DNA of 11,089 nucleotides, taken from Bacteroidetes bacterium UBA1860 (GTDB taxonomy: Bacteria; Bacteroidota; Rhodothermia; Balneolales; Balneolaceae). Positions 1-6,707 of this stretch are shown here, piece by piece (position 1 is the stretch's first letter; each line of letters starts with the position of its first letter). The translations under genes were made by a program, and so were the position numbers. The notes under the pieces were generated by a model. It did no database searches. It was not told the DNA's origin and saw only the letters and a list, made by a program, of their open reading frames with translations. The DNA lies in contig DDIC01000057.1 in the NCBI GenBank assembly GCA_002338335.1, positions 9,787-20,875 on the forward strand, in the 5' to 3' direction.

Positions 1-830
1 CGGAGTACATCGCTGCTCATTCCTATAGTCCTCGTGAGTTGACCACCATTACTACATCAGATGGTAGGGAGCTGGACGCGTATGTGATTAAGCCGTTTGA
101 TTTTGACCCAACCCAAGAGTATCCCTTGCTTTTAAGTATTTATGGAGGTCCTGGTGCACAGGGGGTGTATAATCAATTTGAAACCAGTGGTTGGAATCAA
201 TATTTGGCTCAGCTTGGCTTTGTCATCGTGAATGTGAACAACCGAGGCACTGGCGCTTATGGTGCTGAGTTTGAGAAATCGGTGTACAAACAACTTGGGC
301 TCCTTGAAGCCGAAGATTTTGCCGAAACCGCAAAGTATATGGGCGAAAAAGAGTGGATTGACGAAGACAGAATTGCAATCCGTGGGCATAGTTATGGTGG
401 GTTTATGGCGAGTCTTACCCCGGTCTTGTACCCAGAGGTTTTCCAAGTCGCCATTGTTGGGGCTCCAGTCACAGATTGGCGACTATACGATACGATCTAC
501 ACAGAGCGGTACATGGGGCTTCTTGGGGATAATTTGGAAGGGTATAAGAAGACCGCTGTGGCTACCTATGCGGAGAACTTAGACGCCAAAATGTTGATCG
601 CTCATTCATCCATGGATGAAAACGTTCATGTCCAAAACACGATGCAAGCCATCCAAGCATTTACCGATGCGGGCAAAGATGTAGACCTTCGGATTTATCC
701 ACCTGGAGCGCATGGGGTTGCCTACAATTACAACAGCTATGTGTTGCTCTATGAGACCTACACGAATTTGTTGAAGGAAGAGTTTGGACTCGAGACAAAC
801 TATACGGATGGACAACAACCAGCCTATTAA
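1..830 (+). CDS. S9 family prolyl oligopeptidase / DPP4-like peptidase, C-terminal catalytic domain (5' partial)
   Basis: This is the C-terminal alpha/beta-hydrolase domain of a serine peptidase of the S9 (dipeptidyl peptidase IV / prolyl oligopeptidase) family. Members cleave peptides after proline or related residues and are usually periplasmic or surface-associated in this type of bacterium. The frame is open to the window edge (first full codon at position 3), so the N-terminal beta-propeller and any signal peptide lie outside; the TTG at 39 is not a credible start. The triad is visible: nucleophile Ser in GHSYGGF (codon 390-392), Asp in the SMDENVH segment (codon 615-617) and His in PPGAHGV (codon 711-713). 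The IYGGPGAQ segment near the start is the typical oxyanion/N-terminal hydrolase motif, and NNRGTGAYG follows as in DPP4. The 3' end overlaps the likely rlmN start by 23 bases. Family assignment is secure; substrate specificity is not determined. Confidence 0.93.
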   Translation, partial: EYIAAHSYSPRELTTITTSDGRELDAYVIKPFDFDPTQEYPLLLSIYGGPGAQGVYNQFETSGWNQYLAQLGFVIVNVNNRGTGAYGAEFEKSVYKQLGLLEAEDFAETAKYMGEKEWIDEDRIAIRGHSYGGFMASLTPVLYPEVFQVAIVGAPVTDWRLYDTIYTERYMGLLGDNLEGYKKTAVATYAENLDAKMLIAHSSMDENVHVQNTMQAIQAFTDAGKDVDLRIYPPGAHGVAYNYNSYVLLYETYTNLLKEEFGLETNYTDGQQPAY

Positions 831-1908
831 TCTCAAGGCCCTAACTCATCAAGCATTACGGGACTATTGTTCCGAGCAAGGGATCCCCTCCTATCGAGGG
901 GATCAGTTGTTTCAGTGGATGTGGCAAAAAGAGGTACATGATCTTGCAGAGATGTCAAACCTTCCCAAATCTCTGCGGGAATCACTCGAAGAAGTCACCT
1001 CCATTACCCAGTTAGAGCGCAGAAAAGAGACTCGGTCCAAAGATGGGACTATTAAGATTCTCTTTGAAACAGGCCGTGATCAATCACCGCCCGTGGAATC
1101 GGTACTGATCCCAGATTTTGATCAGGAGGGTGCACCCCAGCGGATGACGGTTTGTGTCTCCTCACAGGTTGGGTGCATGTTTGGATGCGCGTTTTGTGCA
1201 ACGGGTAAAATGGGGTATTTCCGCAATCTAGAGGCATGGGAAATTGCTGACCAAGCCGTTCAAATGAATCGAGTCGCGCTCGACGCCTATGGTAAGGGAA
1301 TCACCAACATTGTCTATATGGGGATGGGCGAACCCCTTCATAATATGCGAGCTGTCATCGACTCCGTAGGAATGATTACTTCACCCCTGGGCCTCGAACT
1401 CTCACCAAAACGCATCACCGTGTCTACTGTGGGCCTTGCCAAGCAAATCAAGCAATTAGCCGAGCAAAAGGCAGCGTTTAATCTTGCGATCTCGCTGCAT
1501 GCGCCCAACGATGAAAAGCGTGATAAAATCATGCCGATTAACGAATCTCTCAACTTGTCGGCACTGCAAGAAGCCTTGGAAGCGTATTATCAGGCAGTTC
1601 AAAAGCCTGTTACATACGAATATCTTTTGTTCGATGAGTTTAACGACACGGCTGATGATGCACGTGCTTTGGCCAATATTGTCTCATGGATTCCTTCTAA
1701 GGTGAACATTATTATGTATAATAATGTGCTGGGTGTCGAACTAAAACGGGCCAGAGAGCAACGACTTGATAGATTTATGCAAGCCTTGTCGAAACGAGGG
1801 GTTCGAGCCACTGTCCGGAGAAGCCGTGGGGACGATATTGATGCTGGATGTGGTCAGTTGGCGATCAGGGAAGGGATTGCAAAAGGAAAATCGATCGCGA
1901 AGGCCTAG
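808..1908 (+). CDS. rlmN: Dual-specificity rRNA/tRNA adenine-C2 methyltransferase RlmN
   Basis: Radical-SAM enzyme that methylates C2 of A2503 in 23S rRNA and, in characterised homologues, A37 of some tRNAs. With ATG 808 as start the protein has 366 residues, normal for the family. The iron-sulfur motif CMFGCAFC gives Cys123, Cys127 and Cys130. The two mechanistic cysteines are present: Cys116 in TVCVSSQVGC and Cys348 in DAGCGQL, matching E. coli Cys118 and Cys355. MGMGEPLHN (171-179) and the SLHAPND segment (229-235) are also typical. A TTG at 784 would add eight residues, but ATG 808 fits family N-termini better. The gene begins inside the end of the peptidase gene, so the two are probably co-transcribed or translationally coupled. 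The usual NPxPG-like segment reads YNNVLG here, a mild deviation. Confidence 0.96.
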   Translation: MDNNQPINLKALTHQALRDYCSEQGIPSYRGDQLFQWMWQKEVHDLAEMSNLPKSLRESLEEVTSITQLERRKETRSKDGTIKILFETGRDQSPPVESVLIPDFDQEGAPQRMTVCVSSQVGCMFGCAFCATGKMGYFRNLEAWEIADQAVQMNRVALDAYGKGITNIVYMGMGEPLHNMRAVIDSVGMITSPLGLELSPKRITVSTVGLAKQIKQLAEQKAAFNLAISLHAPNDEKRDKIMPINESLNLSALQEALEAYYQAVQKPVTYEYLLFDEFNDTADDARALANIVSWIPSKVNIIMYNNVLGVELKRAREQRLDRFMQALSKRGVRATVRRSRGDDIDAGCGQLAIREGIAKGKSIAKA

Positions 1909-1966
1909 CTGGCAAGTAGCCTTAGACCGAGCCTTCGGCCATACACTTCACAAAGGCACTCGCACA

Positions 1967-3007
1967 TCACTGGTCGTGAATCACGGTAAACATTCGACTA
2001 AAATCGGGCCACCCTTTAAAATCCCATGAGAAGTAAACTAGCCACGCTTTGCCAACGATATGATCCTTGGGTACAAAGCCCCAAAACCGACTATCCTCAC
2101 TGTCGTCACGATTATCACCCATAAAGAAGTAATAATCTTGCTGGATGGTGTATGTCTGAGCTGACTCACCATTCACAATAAACTCCCCACCCTCTACCTG
2201 GACATTATTTTTTTCATAACGGGTCACGATGTCTTTGTAGAGGTGCCACGTGTCTAGAGATAATTCCACGACTTCTCCTTTGTAAGGAATCGGAATAGGC
2301 CCCATGTTGTCATGGTTGACAAATCCTTTGGAGAAATCGAAAGGGCGTTGACGAAATTCTTGATAATCCTGAGGCAAAATGTAGGGCACCACTGAATCAA
2401 CATTGGCTGTGGTTGCAAGATCTTCCAGTGCGTCCATCCGAGCATTCACCAAATACATACGGTCTTGATCATACTGCAAAATGTTGGCATCTAACTCATT
2501 GATGACCTGACGATCCAACATAGATCCCTCTTTCACAAACACCAACTGAAGTGTGCGCATTGAGGGGACCGTTTCTTCAGGCACACCATCGATATAGACC
2601 ACTTTATCGCGCACTTCAAGTACGTCACCCGGCATGCCTACCAATCGCTTGATATAATTGGTTTTCATCGAAATCGGTTTGACTTCCATCGGATAATTAA
2701 AGACCACAATATCATTGCGCTGAATCTCACTGTGCCCGGGCAATCGAGTCCAAGGAAGGTTTACACCTGGGATGTACCACTGAAACATGGGAATCCCCAG
2801 CACCATAGGGGTTCGAGGCCCATAGGCTAGATTGGACACGATCAAAAAGTCGCCTGTCTCCATGGTGTCTTCCATCGAAGGTGTAGGGATTCGATAGGTG
2901 CCAAACACAAAGACTTTCAAGACCGAGGCAACAATCAGAGCTACGATGATCGCATCTAGCCAACTTCGGAGTTGTTGTAGAAAGGTCGATTCTTGTTTGT
3001 CAGCCAC
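1967..3007 (-). CDS. lepB: Signal peptidase I with large internal insert
   Basis: Membrane-anchored S26 serine/lysine protease that removes signal peptides from proteins exported by Sec. A single hydrophobic anchor (about residues 18-36) precedes the catalytic domain. Box B is RIPTPSMEDT with nucleophile Ser44. The general base is Lys120 in YIKRLVGMPGD. The conserved C-terminal box GDNRDDSEDSRFWG is at 297-310. About 150 residues separate the Lys region from that box, much longer than in compact signal peptidases, and this accounts for the 346-residue length; such inserts are known in Bacteroidota enzymes. The start is GTG at 3007; no ATG lies upstream before the preceding gene's stop, 11 bases away. 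It is last in the minus-strand cluster with lepA and converges with rlmN 58 bases away. Confidence 0.95.
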   Translation of the reverse strand: MADKQESTFLQQLRSWLDAIIVALIVASVLKVFVFGTYRIPTPSMEDTMETGDFLIVSNLAYGPRTPMVLGIPMFQWYIPGVNLPWTRLPGHSEIQRNDIVVFNYPMEVKPISMKTNYIKRLVGMPGDVLEVRDKVVYIDGVPEETVPSMRTLQLVFVKEGSMLDRQVINELDANILQYDQDRMYLVNARMDALEDLATTANVDSVVPYILPQDYQEFRQRPFDFSKGFVNHDNMGPIPIPYKGEVVELSLDTWHLYKDIVTRYEKNNVQVEGGEFIVNGESAQTYTIQQDYYFFMGDNRDDSEDSRFWGFVPKDHIVGKAWLVYFSWDFKGWPDFSRMFTVIHDQ

Positions 3008-3018
3008 AGGATTAGGGC

Positions 3019-3606
3019 TTAAAATTGTTCAGGTTGATCGGTCGTATCTCTGGCGAATTCACCGTTTTGATAAGATACAAAATACCATTGCTCCCGTTCG
3101 GGAGAGAAAAATACGTCCTGATACTCACCCAGTTGCTTCACCTCCTTCATGAGCAACTTGTCCAGCGTCCGCTTAATCTCAGGATTGCGGTCAACAAACC
3201 GTGATGCCCCTACATAGACAAGTCCGTTCTCAAAGGGTCCATCTAGATCCAAAATCATCATGGGGATTTCTCCATCAATGATAAACCAATACTCAAATTG
3301 GATTGCTTTTCCTGGTCGATACGTCGGTGTGCCCCATAAATCACCCAGGGTGACGGTTGGATCGCCAAACTGAGCTTGAAGCCTTGCACGTAATTCAATG
3401 GTTGGAATACGATCTATAGTCGCCGATTGATACAGACCTTGCCCAGTCCACTTGGTATCGGCAAATCGTTTTCCAAAGGCTGCGGCATCCACAGCTTCAA
3501 CCTTACGAAAGATCGGGTCTTGAAATTGAGCGTATGCATGCTCCGCGACTCCACTCCAAAGCACAATCGCAACACAAGCGATCCAAAATGAACGCTTTTT
3601 CATCAT
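3019..3606 (-). CDS. Secreted protein of unknown function between lepA and lepB
   Basis: I do not recognise a family. The 195-residue product has a clear Sec signal peptide: MMKKR, a hydrophobic core (about 7-19), then HAYA|Q with likely cleavage after Ala26. There is no lipobox Cys, so the mature protein (about 169 residues) is predicted to be periplasmic or secreted. It is a mixed alpha/beta-looking sequence with aromatic-rich strands (IQFEYWFIIDGEIPMMILDL near 102-121; YQDVFFSPEREQWYFVSY near 162-179) and no further membrane segment. ATGATG gives two adjacent starts; the first is used here. It follows lepA by 27 bases and precedes lepB by 11, so it probably shares their transcript. Its exported nature makes it a plausible substrate of the LepB encoded next to it, but nothing shows a more specific link. 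Confidence 0.85.
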   Translation of the reverse strand: MMKKRSFWIACVAIVLWSGVAEHAYAQFQDPIFRKVEAVDAAAFGKRFADTKWTGQGLYQSATIDRIPTIELRARLQAQFGDPTVTLGDLWGTPTYRPGKAIQFEYWFIIDGEIPMMILDLDGPFENGLVYVGASRFVDRNPEIKRTLDKLLMKEVKQLGEYQDVFFSPEREQWYFVSYQNGEFARDTTDQPEQF

Positions 3607-3633
3607 ATTACTCTGGCTAAGCTATCAGCTTCA

Positions 3634-5433
3634 TTAATCATCATTGTTCATCGAAAGGACTGCAAGGAACGCCTCTTGCGGGATCTCCACAGCACCAATC
3701 TGCTTCATCCGTTTTTTCCCTTCCTTTTGCTTCTCTAACAATTTACGCTTTCGAGTGATATCACCGCCATAACACTTTGCCGTCACATCTTTACGCACGG
3801 CACGAATGGTATCGCGTGCAATCACTTTATTGCCAATGGCTGCTTGTATCGCCACTTCATATTGCTGCCTTGGGATTAACTCCTTGAGCTTTGCGCATAT
3901 TCTTTTGCCATAATCATACGCCTTGTCCCGATGGGCAATACTGGAGAGAGCATCCACAGGCTCTGCGTTCATCAAAATATCAAGACGAACCAGTTGTCCA
4001 CGTCGGTTCTCTATAAACTCATAGTCGAGGGATGCATATCCACGGGTTCCACTCTTGAGGCGATCATAGAAATCGAACACCACCTCTGCCATTGGGAGCT
4101 CATACACAATCTCAACACGATTGTTCTGCATAAACGACTGATTAATGTACACCCCACGCCGATCCTGGCAAAGCTTCATGATGGGCCCAATATAGTCTGC
4201 CGGTGTAATAATGCTGGCGCGAATGAATGGTTCGAGCACATAATCAATCAGTCCCGCTTCTGGCATTTCGCTTGGGTTGTCTACAAACACACTCTCCCCA
4301 TTGGTACGACGAACCTCGTACCGCACGTTTGGCACTGTGGTGATAATGTCGATGTTGAACTCTCGGTCCAACCTCTCTTGGACAATCTCCATGTGAAGTA
4401 GCCCCAAAAATCCAGCTCTAAACCCAAAGCCCAACGCCTTGGAGGTTTCTGGGGTGTAATTCAAAGACGCATCATTAAGCTGTAGTTTTTCCAACGCAGA
4501 CCGAAGATCCTCAAAATCCTCACTTTGGGTGGGGTAAATACCAGAGAAGACCATGGGTTTCACTTCCTTGTACCCTGGAATGGCTTCGGTTGCTCCATTC
4601 TTTTGCGTCGTAAGGGTATCCCCAACACGACAATCTTGGAGTGACTTGACGCTCCCCACCACGTAGCCAACATCTCCTGCTTTTAACACGCCAGTGGGTG
4701 TTTGTTTCATCCTCAAAAAGCCCACTTCTTCGGCGTTATACTCCTTTTGCGTAGCCATGAACAAGATGGGATCTCCTTTTTTGAGTGTCCCCTCCATCAC
4801 GCGAACATACGCAATGGAGCCTCGGTAGGTATTAAAAACAGAATCAAAAATAAGCGCTTTGAGTGGCTTGTCTTCTTTTCGCTCAGGAGCTGGCACTCTC
4901 TCAACGATAGCTTCAAGAAGCTCCAAAACCCCTTCGCCTGTCTTTCCAGACACGGCTAAAATCTCCTCACGAGTACAGCCAATCAGGTCAATAACCTGCT
5001 GTGCGACTCCTTCTGGGTCTGCACCAGGGAGATCAATTTTGTTCAAAACCGGGACAATTTCTAAGCCTTGATCAATGGCTTGGTACAAGTTGGAGATGGT
5101 CTGGGCTTCAATTCCTTGGCTTGCATCTACGACCAAAATAGCCCCTTCACACGCCTTTAACGCACGTGACACTTCGTAGGCGAAATCAACGTGACCCGGG
5201 GTGTCAATCAAATTGAGCACCACCTTTTCTCCAGAGGGTCGTTCATAATCCATCTTTATGGCGTGACTTTTGATCGTAATGCCACGCTCTCTCTCCAAAT
5301 CCATGTCGTCAAGGATTTGGTTTTGCATTTCACGCTCTGTGATGGTGCCCGTGCGCTCTAACAAACGATCCGCAAGGGTCGATTTACCGTGATCAATATG
5401 TGCAATGATGCAGAAATTCCGAATCTCAACCAT
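3634..5433 (-). CDS. lepA: Elongation factor 4 (LepA), ribosomal back-translocase GTPase
   Basis: Translational GTPase that binds the ribosome, was proposed to promote back-translocation, and is also linked to ribosome biogenesis. The G domain is complete: AHIDHGKST (11-19), ERGITIKSHAI for switch I, DTPGHVDFAYEV for G3, and NKIDLPGADP for G4. The LepA-specific C-terminal region is present, ending in KRMKQIGAVEIPQEAF and a short charged tail. ATG at 5433 gives 599 residues, the same length as E. coli LepA, and starts directly at VEIRNF. A TTG at 5451 would add six residues and overlap the upstream gene, so I prefer 5433. The stop of the upstream small gene is 10 bases before this start, and the secreted protein gene follows by 27 bases, so this is an operon. 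No Shine-Dalgarno sequence is seen. Confidence 0.97.
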   Translation of the reverse strand: MVEIRNFCIIAHIDHGKSTLADRLLERTGTITEREMQNQILDDMDLERERGITIKSHAIKMDYERPSGEKVVLNLIDTPGHVDFAYEVSRALKACEGAILVVDASQGIEAQTISNLYQAIDQGLEIVPVLNKIDLPGADPEGVAQQVIDLIGCTREEILAVSGKTGEGVLELLEAIVERVPAPERKEDKPLKALIFDSVFNTYRGSIAYVRVMEGTLKKGDPILFMATQKEYNAEEVGFLRMKQTPTGVLKAGDVGYVVGSVKSLQDCRVGDTLTTQKNGATEAIPGYKEVKPMVFSGIYPTQSEDFEDLRSALEKLQLNDASLNYTPETSKALGFGFRAGFLGLLHMEIVQERLDREFNIDIITTVPNVRYEVRRTNGESVFVDNPSEMPEAGLIDYVLEPFIRASIITPADYIGPIMKLCQDRRGVYINQSFMQNNRVEIVYELPMAEVVFDFYDRLKSGTRGYASLDYEFIENRRGQLVRLDILMNAEPVDALSSIAHRDKAYDYGKRICAKLKELIPRQQYEVAIQAAIGNKVIARDTIRAVRKDVTAKCYGGDITRKRKLLEKQKEGKKRMKQIGAVEIPQEAFLAVLSMNNDD

Positions 5434-5443
5434 AGACGTAGGT

Positions 5444-5686
5444 TCAGGCAATCGGACTTAATAGCTCGATATGAAATCGAAACTGCTCATCTTGGGCACT
5501 CATGGTGTCATATGCCTCTTTGATAAGTGCAAACACGGTCTCTTTATCTCCCTTGATTGTCGTGGACAAGTACCCAATCTCTACTTCGACATCCTCTTGA
5601 GCAAAAAATTCCAACAATTCCTCCACCTTTTCTTTGGGATGGTCAGTGTACAAAGGTATAAATGTAAGCTGCGCGATCGTGGTCAT
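5444..5686 (-). CDS. Small thiamine/hydroxymethylpyrimidine-binding-like protein (MTH1187/YkoF superfamily)
   Basis: An 80-residue protein without signal peptide or membrane segment. The pattern resembles the MTH1187/YkoF superfamily of small ferredoxin-like proteins that bind thiamine or its pyrimidine precursor. It opens with AQLTFIPLYTDHP, followed by a helix (EKVEELLEFFAQE), a strand pair ending in STTIKGD, another helix (TVFALIKEAYDTM) and a last strand (FRFHIELLSP). The family's central T-x-I-x-GD signature is the main support; the call rests on pattern memory, not a search. It is first in the minus-strand cluster, 10 bases before lepA, and faces the hisH-like gene across a 73-base divergent gap. 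A link to thiamine is not shown by its neighbours. The function could differ from binding of thiamine itself. Confidence 0.7.
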   Translation of the reverse strand: MTTIAQLTFIPLYTDHPKEKVEELLEFFAQEDVEVEIGYLSTTIKGDKETVFALIKEAYDTMSAQDEQFRFHIELLSPIA

Positions 5687-5718
5687 GCTTGTAAGATAGG
5701 ATTTTCGGATGTCATTCT

Positions 5719-5752
5719 ATTGAAACGTCTTCATACGTTGTTTTGTTTCAAT
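5719..5752. repeat. 8-bp perfect inverted repeat in the divergent hisH-like / lepA-cluster spacer
   Basis: ATTGAAAC at 5719-5726 is matched by its exact reverse complement GTTTCAAT at 5745-5752, with an 18-base spacer. It ends 7 bases before the hisH-like ATG and lies 33 bases upstream of the divergent minus-strand cluster. A shorter competing stem (AACG 5724-5727 with CGTT 5736-5739) uses part of the left arm. It could be an operator for a dimeric regulator or a hairpin in the his leader; neither is demonstrated. No convincing promoter could be picked out in this 73-base spacer. Confidence 0.45.
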
Positions 5753-5759
5753 TAAGTCC

Positions 5760-6362
5760 ATGATAATAGGCATTTTGACATATCCTCCCAACTCTACCTC
5801 ACCGTTGTGTGAGCTGCTGCGCCAGCATGGTGTGGACTGTATATCTAGTACCGATCCAGAGGTGCTAAGCCGCGCAGATGGACTCGTGATTTCTAGTCCA
5901 GGCCCTGCATCCACATCTATGAATGCATTTGACGCATTATCGTGCACACAATGGATTCGAGAGATCAAGAAACCCGTACTAGGAATCAACCATGGAATGC
6001 ACTTACTCACGGAAGGGCATGACGAAGATCAGCACCACTACCTTGGAGTTGTGCCAGGTCGAGTCCAATCGTTTCATCAGCATAAATGTACCGCATCCAA
6101 TATGGGTTGGCATGCATTAGATACGCTGCAGGAACACCCTTTGCTACAAGGTATCGGGCCCGATCAACGGTTTTATTTTGTCCATCAAGATTTTCTTCCT
6201 CCATTAGAGTATGCTATTGCCACGGCAACATGTGATAATACGTTTACCGCTGTGGTTGCAAAGAATCATTTTATGGGTGTTCAATTTTCTCCTGAGAAAT
6301 CCGGTCGAGCTGGGTCCATGTTATTGCAAAATTTTCTTACCATTGTAGAGAAGCAGGACTAA
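5760..6362 (+). CDS. hisH: HisH-like amidotransferase subunit lacking glutaminase catalytic residues
   Basis: Homologue of the glutaminase subunit of imidazole glycerol phosphate synthase, which normally hydrolyses glutamine and channels ammonia to HisF. Length (200 residues) and much of the framework fit HisH: PVLGI..GM.LL (72-83), GVVPGRV (96-102), NMGWHAL (114-120), HPLLQGI (126-132), RFYFVHQ (137-143), and a C-terminal GVQFSPEKSGRAG (173-185). The active site is changed. The nucleophile Cys position is Asn77 (codon AAC 5988-5990) followed by His78, and the catalytic His position is Ser177 (TCT 6288-6290); only Glu179 remains. The usual N-terminal DYGxGNLxS reads TYPPNSTSP, and the PGVG oxyanion loop reads PGPA (47-50). 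No Cys lies near residue 77. The frame is intact, so this is not a decayed pseudogene. hisE follows 15 bases downstream. It is probably a non-catalytic HisH or a repurposed paralogue. Confidence 0.8.
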   Translation: MIIGILTYPPNSTSPLCELLRQHGVDCISSTDPEVLSRADGLVISSPGPASTSMNAFDALSCTQWIREIKKPVLGINHGMHLLTEGHDEDQHHYLGVVPGRVQSFHQHKCTASNMGWHALDTLQEHPLLQGIGPDQRFYFVHQDFLPPLEYAIATATCDNTFTAVVAKNHFMGVQFSPEKSGRAGSMLLQNFLTIVEKQD

Positions 6363-6377
6363 CCCATTCGCTCCAAC

Positions 6378-6686
6378 ATGTCTACGAAAGTTGACCAACC
6401 CCCCGTGCTTTTTTTGAAAGAACTTGAACGTGTTCTTCAAAGCCGTAAAGAACTCATGCCAAAAGGGTCGTACTCGACTCGCCTTTTCAAAAAAGGAATA
6501 GACAAAATTGCCCAAAAATTGGGTGAAGAGGCTGTAGAAACGATTATTGCAGCAAAGAATAAAAAGAAAGAGGAGACCATCGAAGAGTCAGCAGATTTGC
6601 TCTACCACCTACTTGTCTTACTAGTTGAAAAAGAGATCTCAATCGACGATGTTGTGGGTGAAATGATTATTCGAAGCAAGAAGTAA
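6378..6686 (+). CDS. hisE: Phosphoribosyl-ATP diphosphatase (stand-alone HisE)
   Basis: Cytosolic enzyme that hydrolyses phosphoribosyl-ATP to phosphoribosyl-AMP and pyrophosphate, the second step of histidine biosynthesis. The 102-residue all-alpha protein has the MazG-like metal-binding pattern: KLGEEAVETIIAAK (48-61, with Glu50, Glu51 and Glu54) and EESADLLYHLLVLL (69-82, with Glu70 and Asp73). The N-terminal LKELERVLQSRK and the SYSTRLFKKGIDKIAQKLGEE run are typical of HisE. No HisI (cyclohydrolase) domain is attached, whereas many Bacteroidota encode a HisIE fusion, so hisI must be elsewhere. It starts 15 bases after the hisH-like stop and is followed 21 bases later by the OsmC-family gene, consistent with one transcript. 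Confidence 0.93.
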   Translation: MSTKVDQPPVLFLKELERVLQSRKELMPKGSYSTRLFKKGIDKIAQKLGEEAVETIIAAKNKKKEETIEESADLLYHLLVLLVEKEISIDDVVGEMIIRSKK

Positions 6687-6707
6687 CCTCAACACACCCC
6701 CAACTTG

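Noticed and set aside
1900..1945. Possible bidirectional terminator between rlmN and lepB (bulged AAGGC(C)TA / TAGCCTT stem and a small GCC-TTC-GGC hairpin)
   Set aside because: Stems are short or bulged and no T-run follows on either strand, so termination here cannot be supported.
3931..4401. 156-codon open frame on the plus strand inside lepA
   Set aside because: It is antisense to a fully conserved lepA with intact motifs, has no recognisable domain, and looks like a shadow of lepA codon use.
5434..5451. TTG 5451 as the lepA start
   Set aside because: It would overlap the upstream gene and add six residues not seen in the family; ATG 5433 gives the canonical 599-residue protein.
5760..6362. 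The hisH-like gene as a pseudogene or sequencing artefact
   Set aside because: The frame is complete, the length is normal and several HisH motifs are well preserved; changes are clustered at glutaminase-site motifs, which suggests specific loss rather than random decay.
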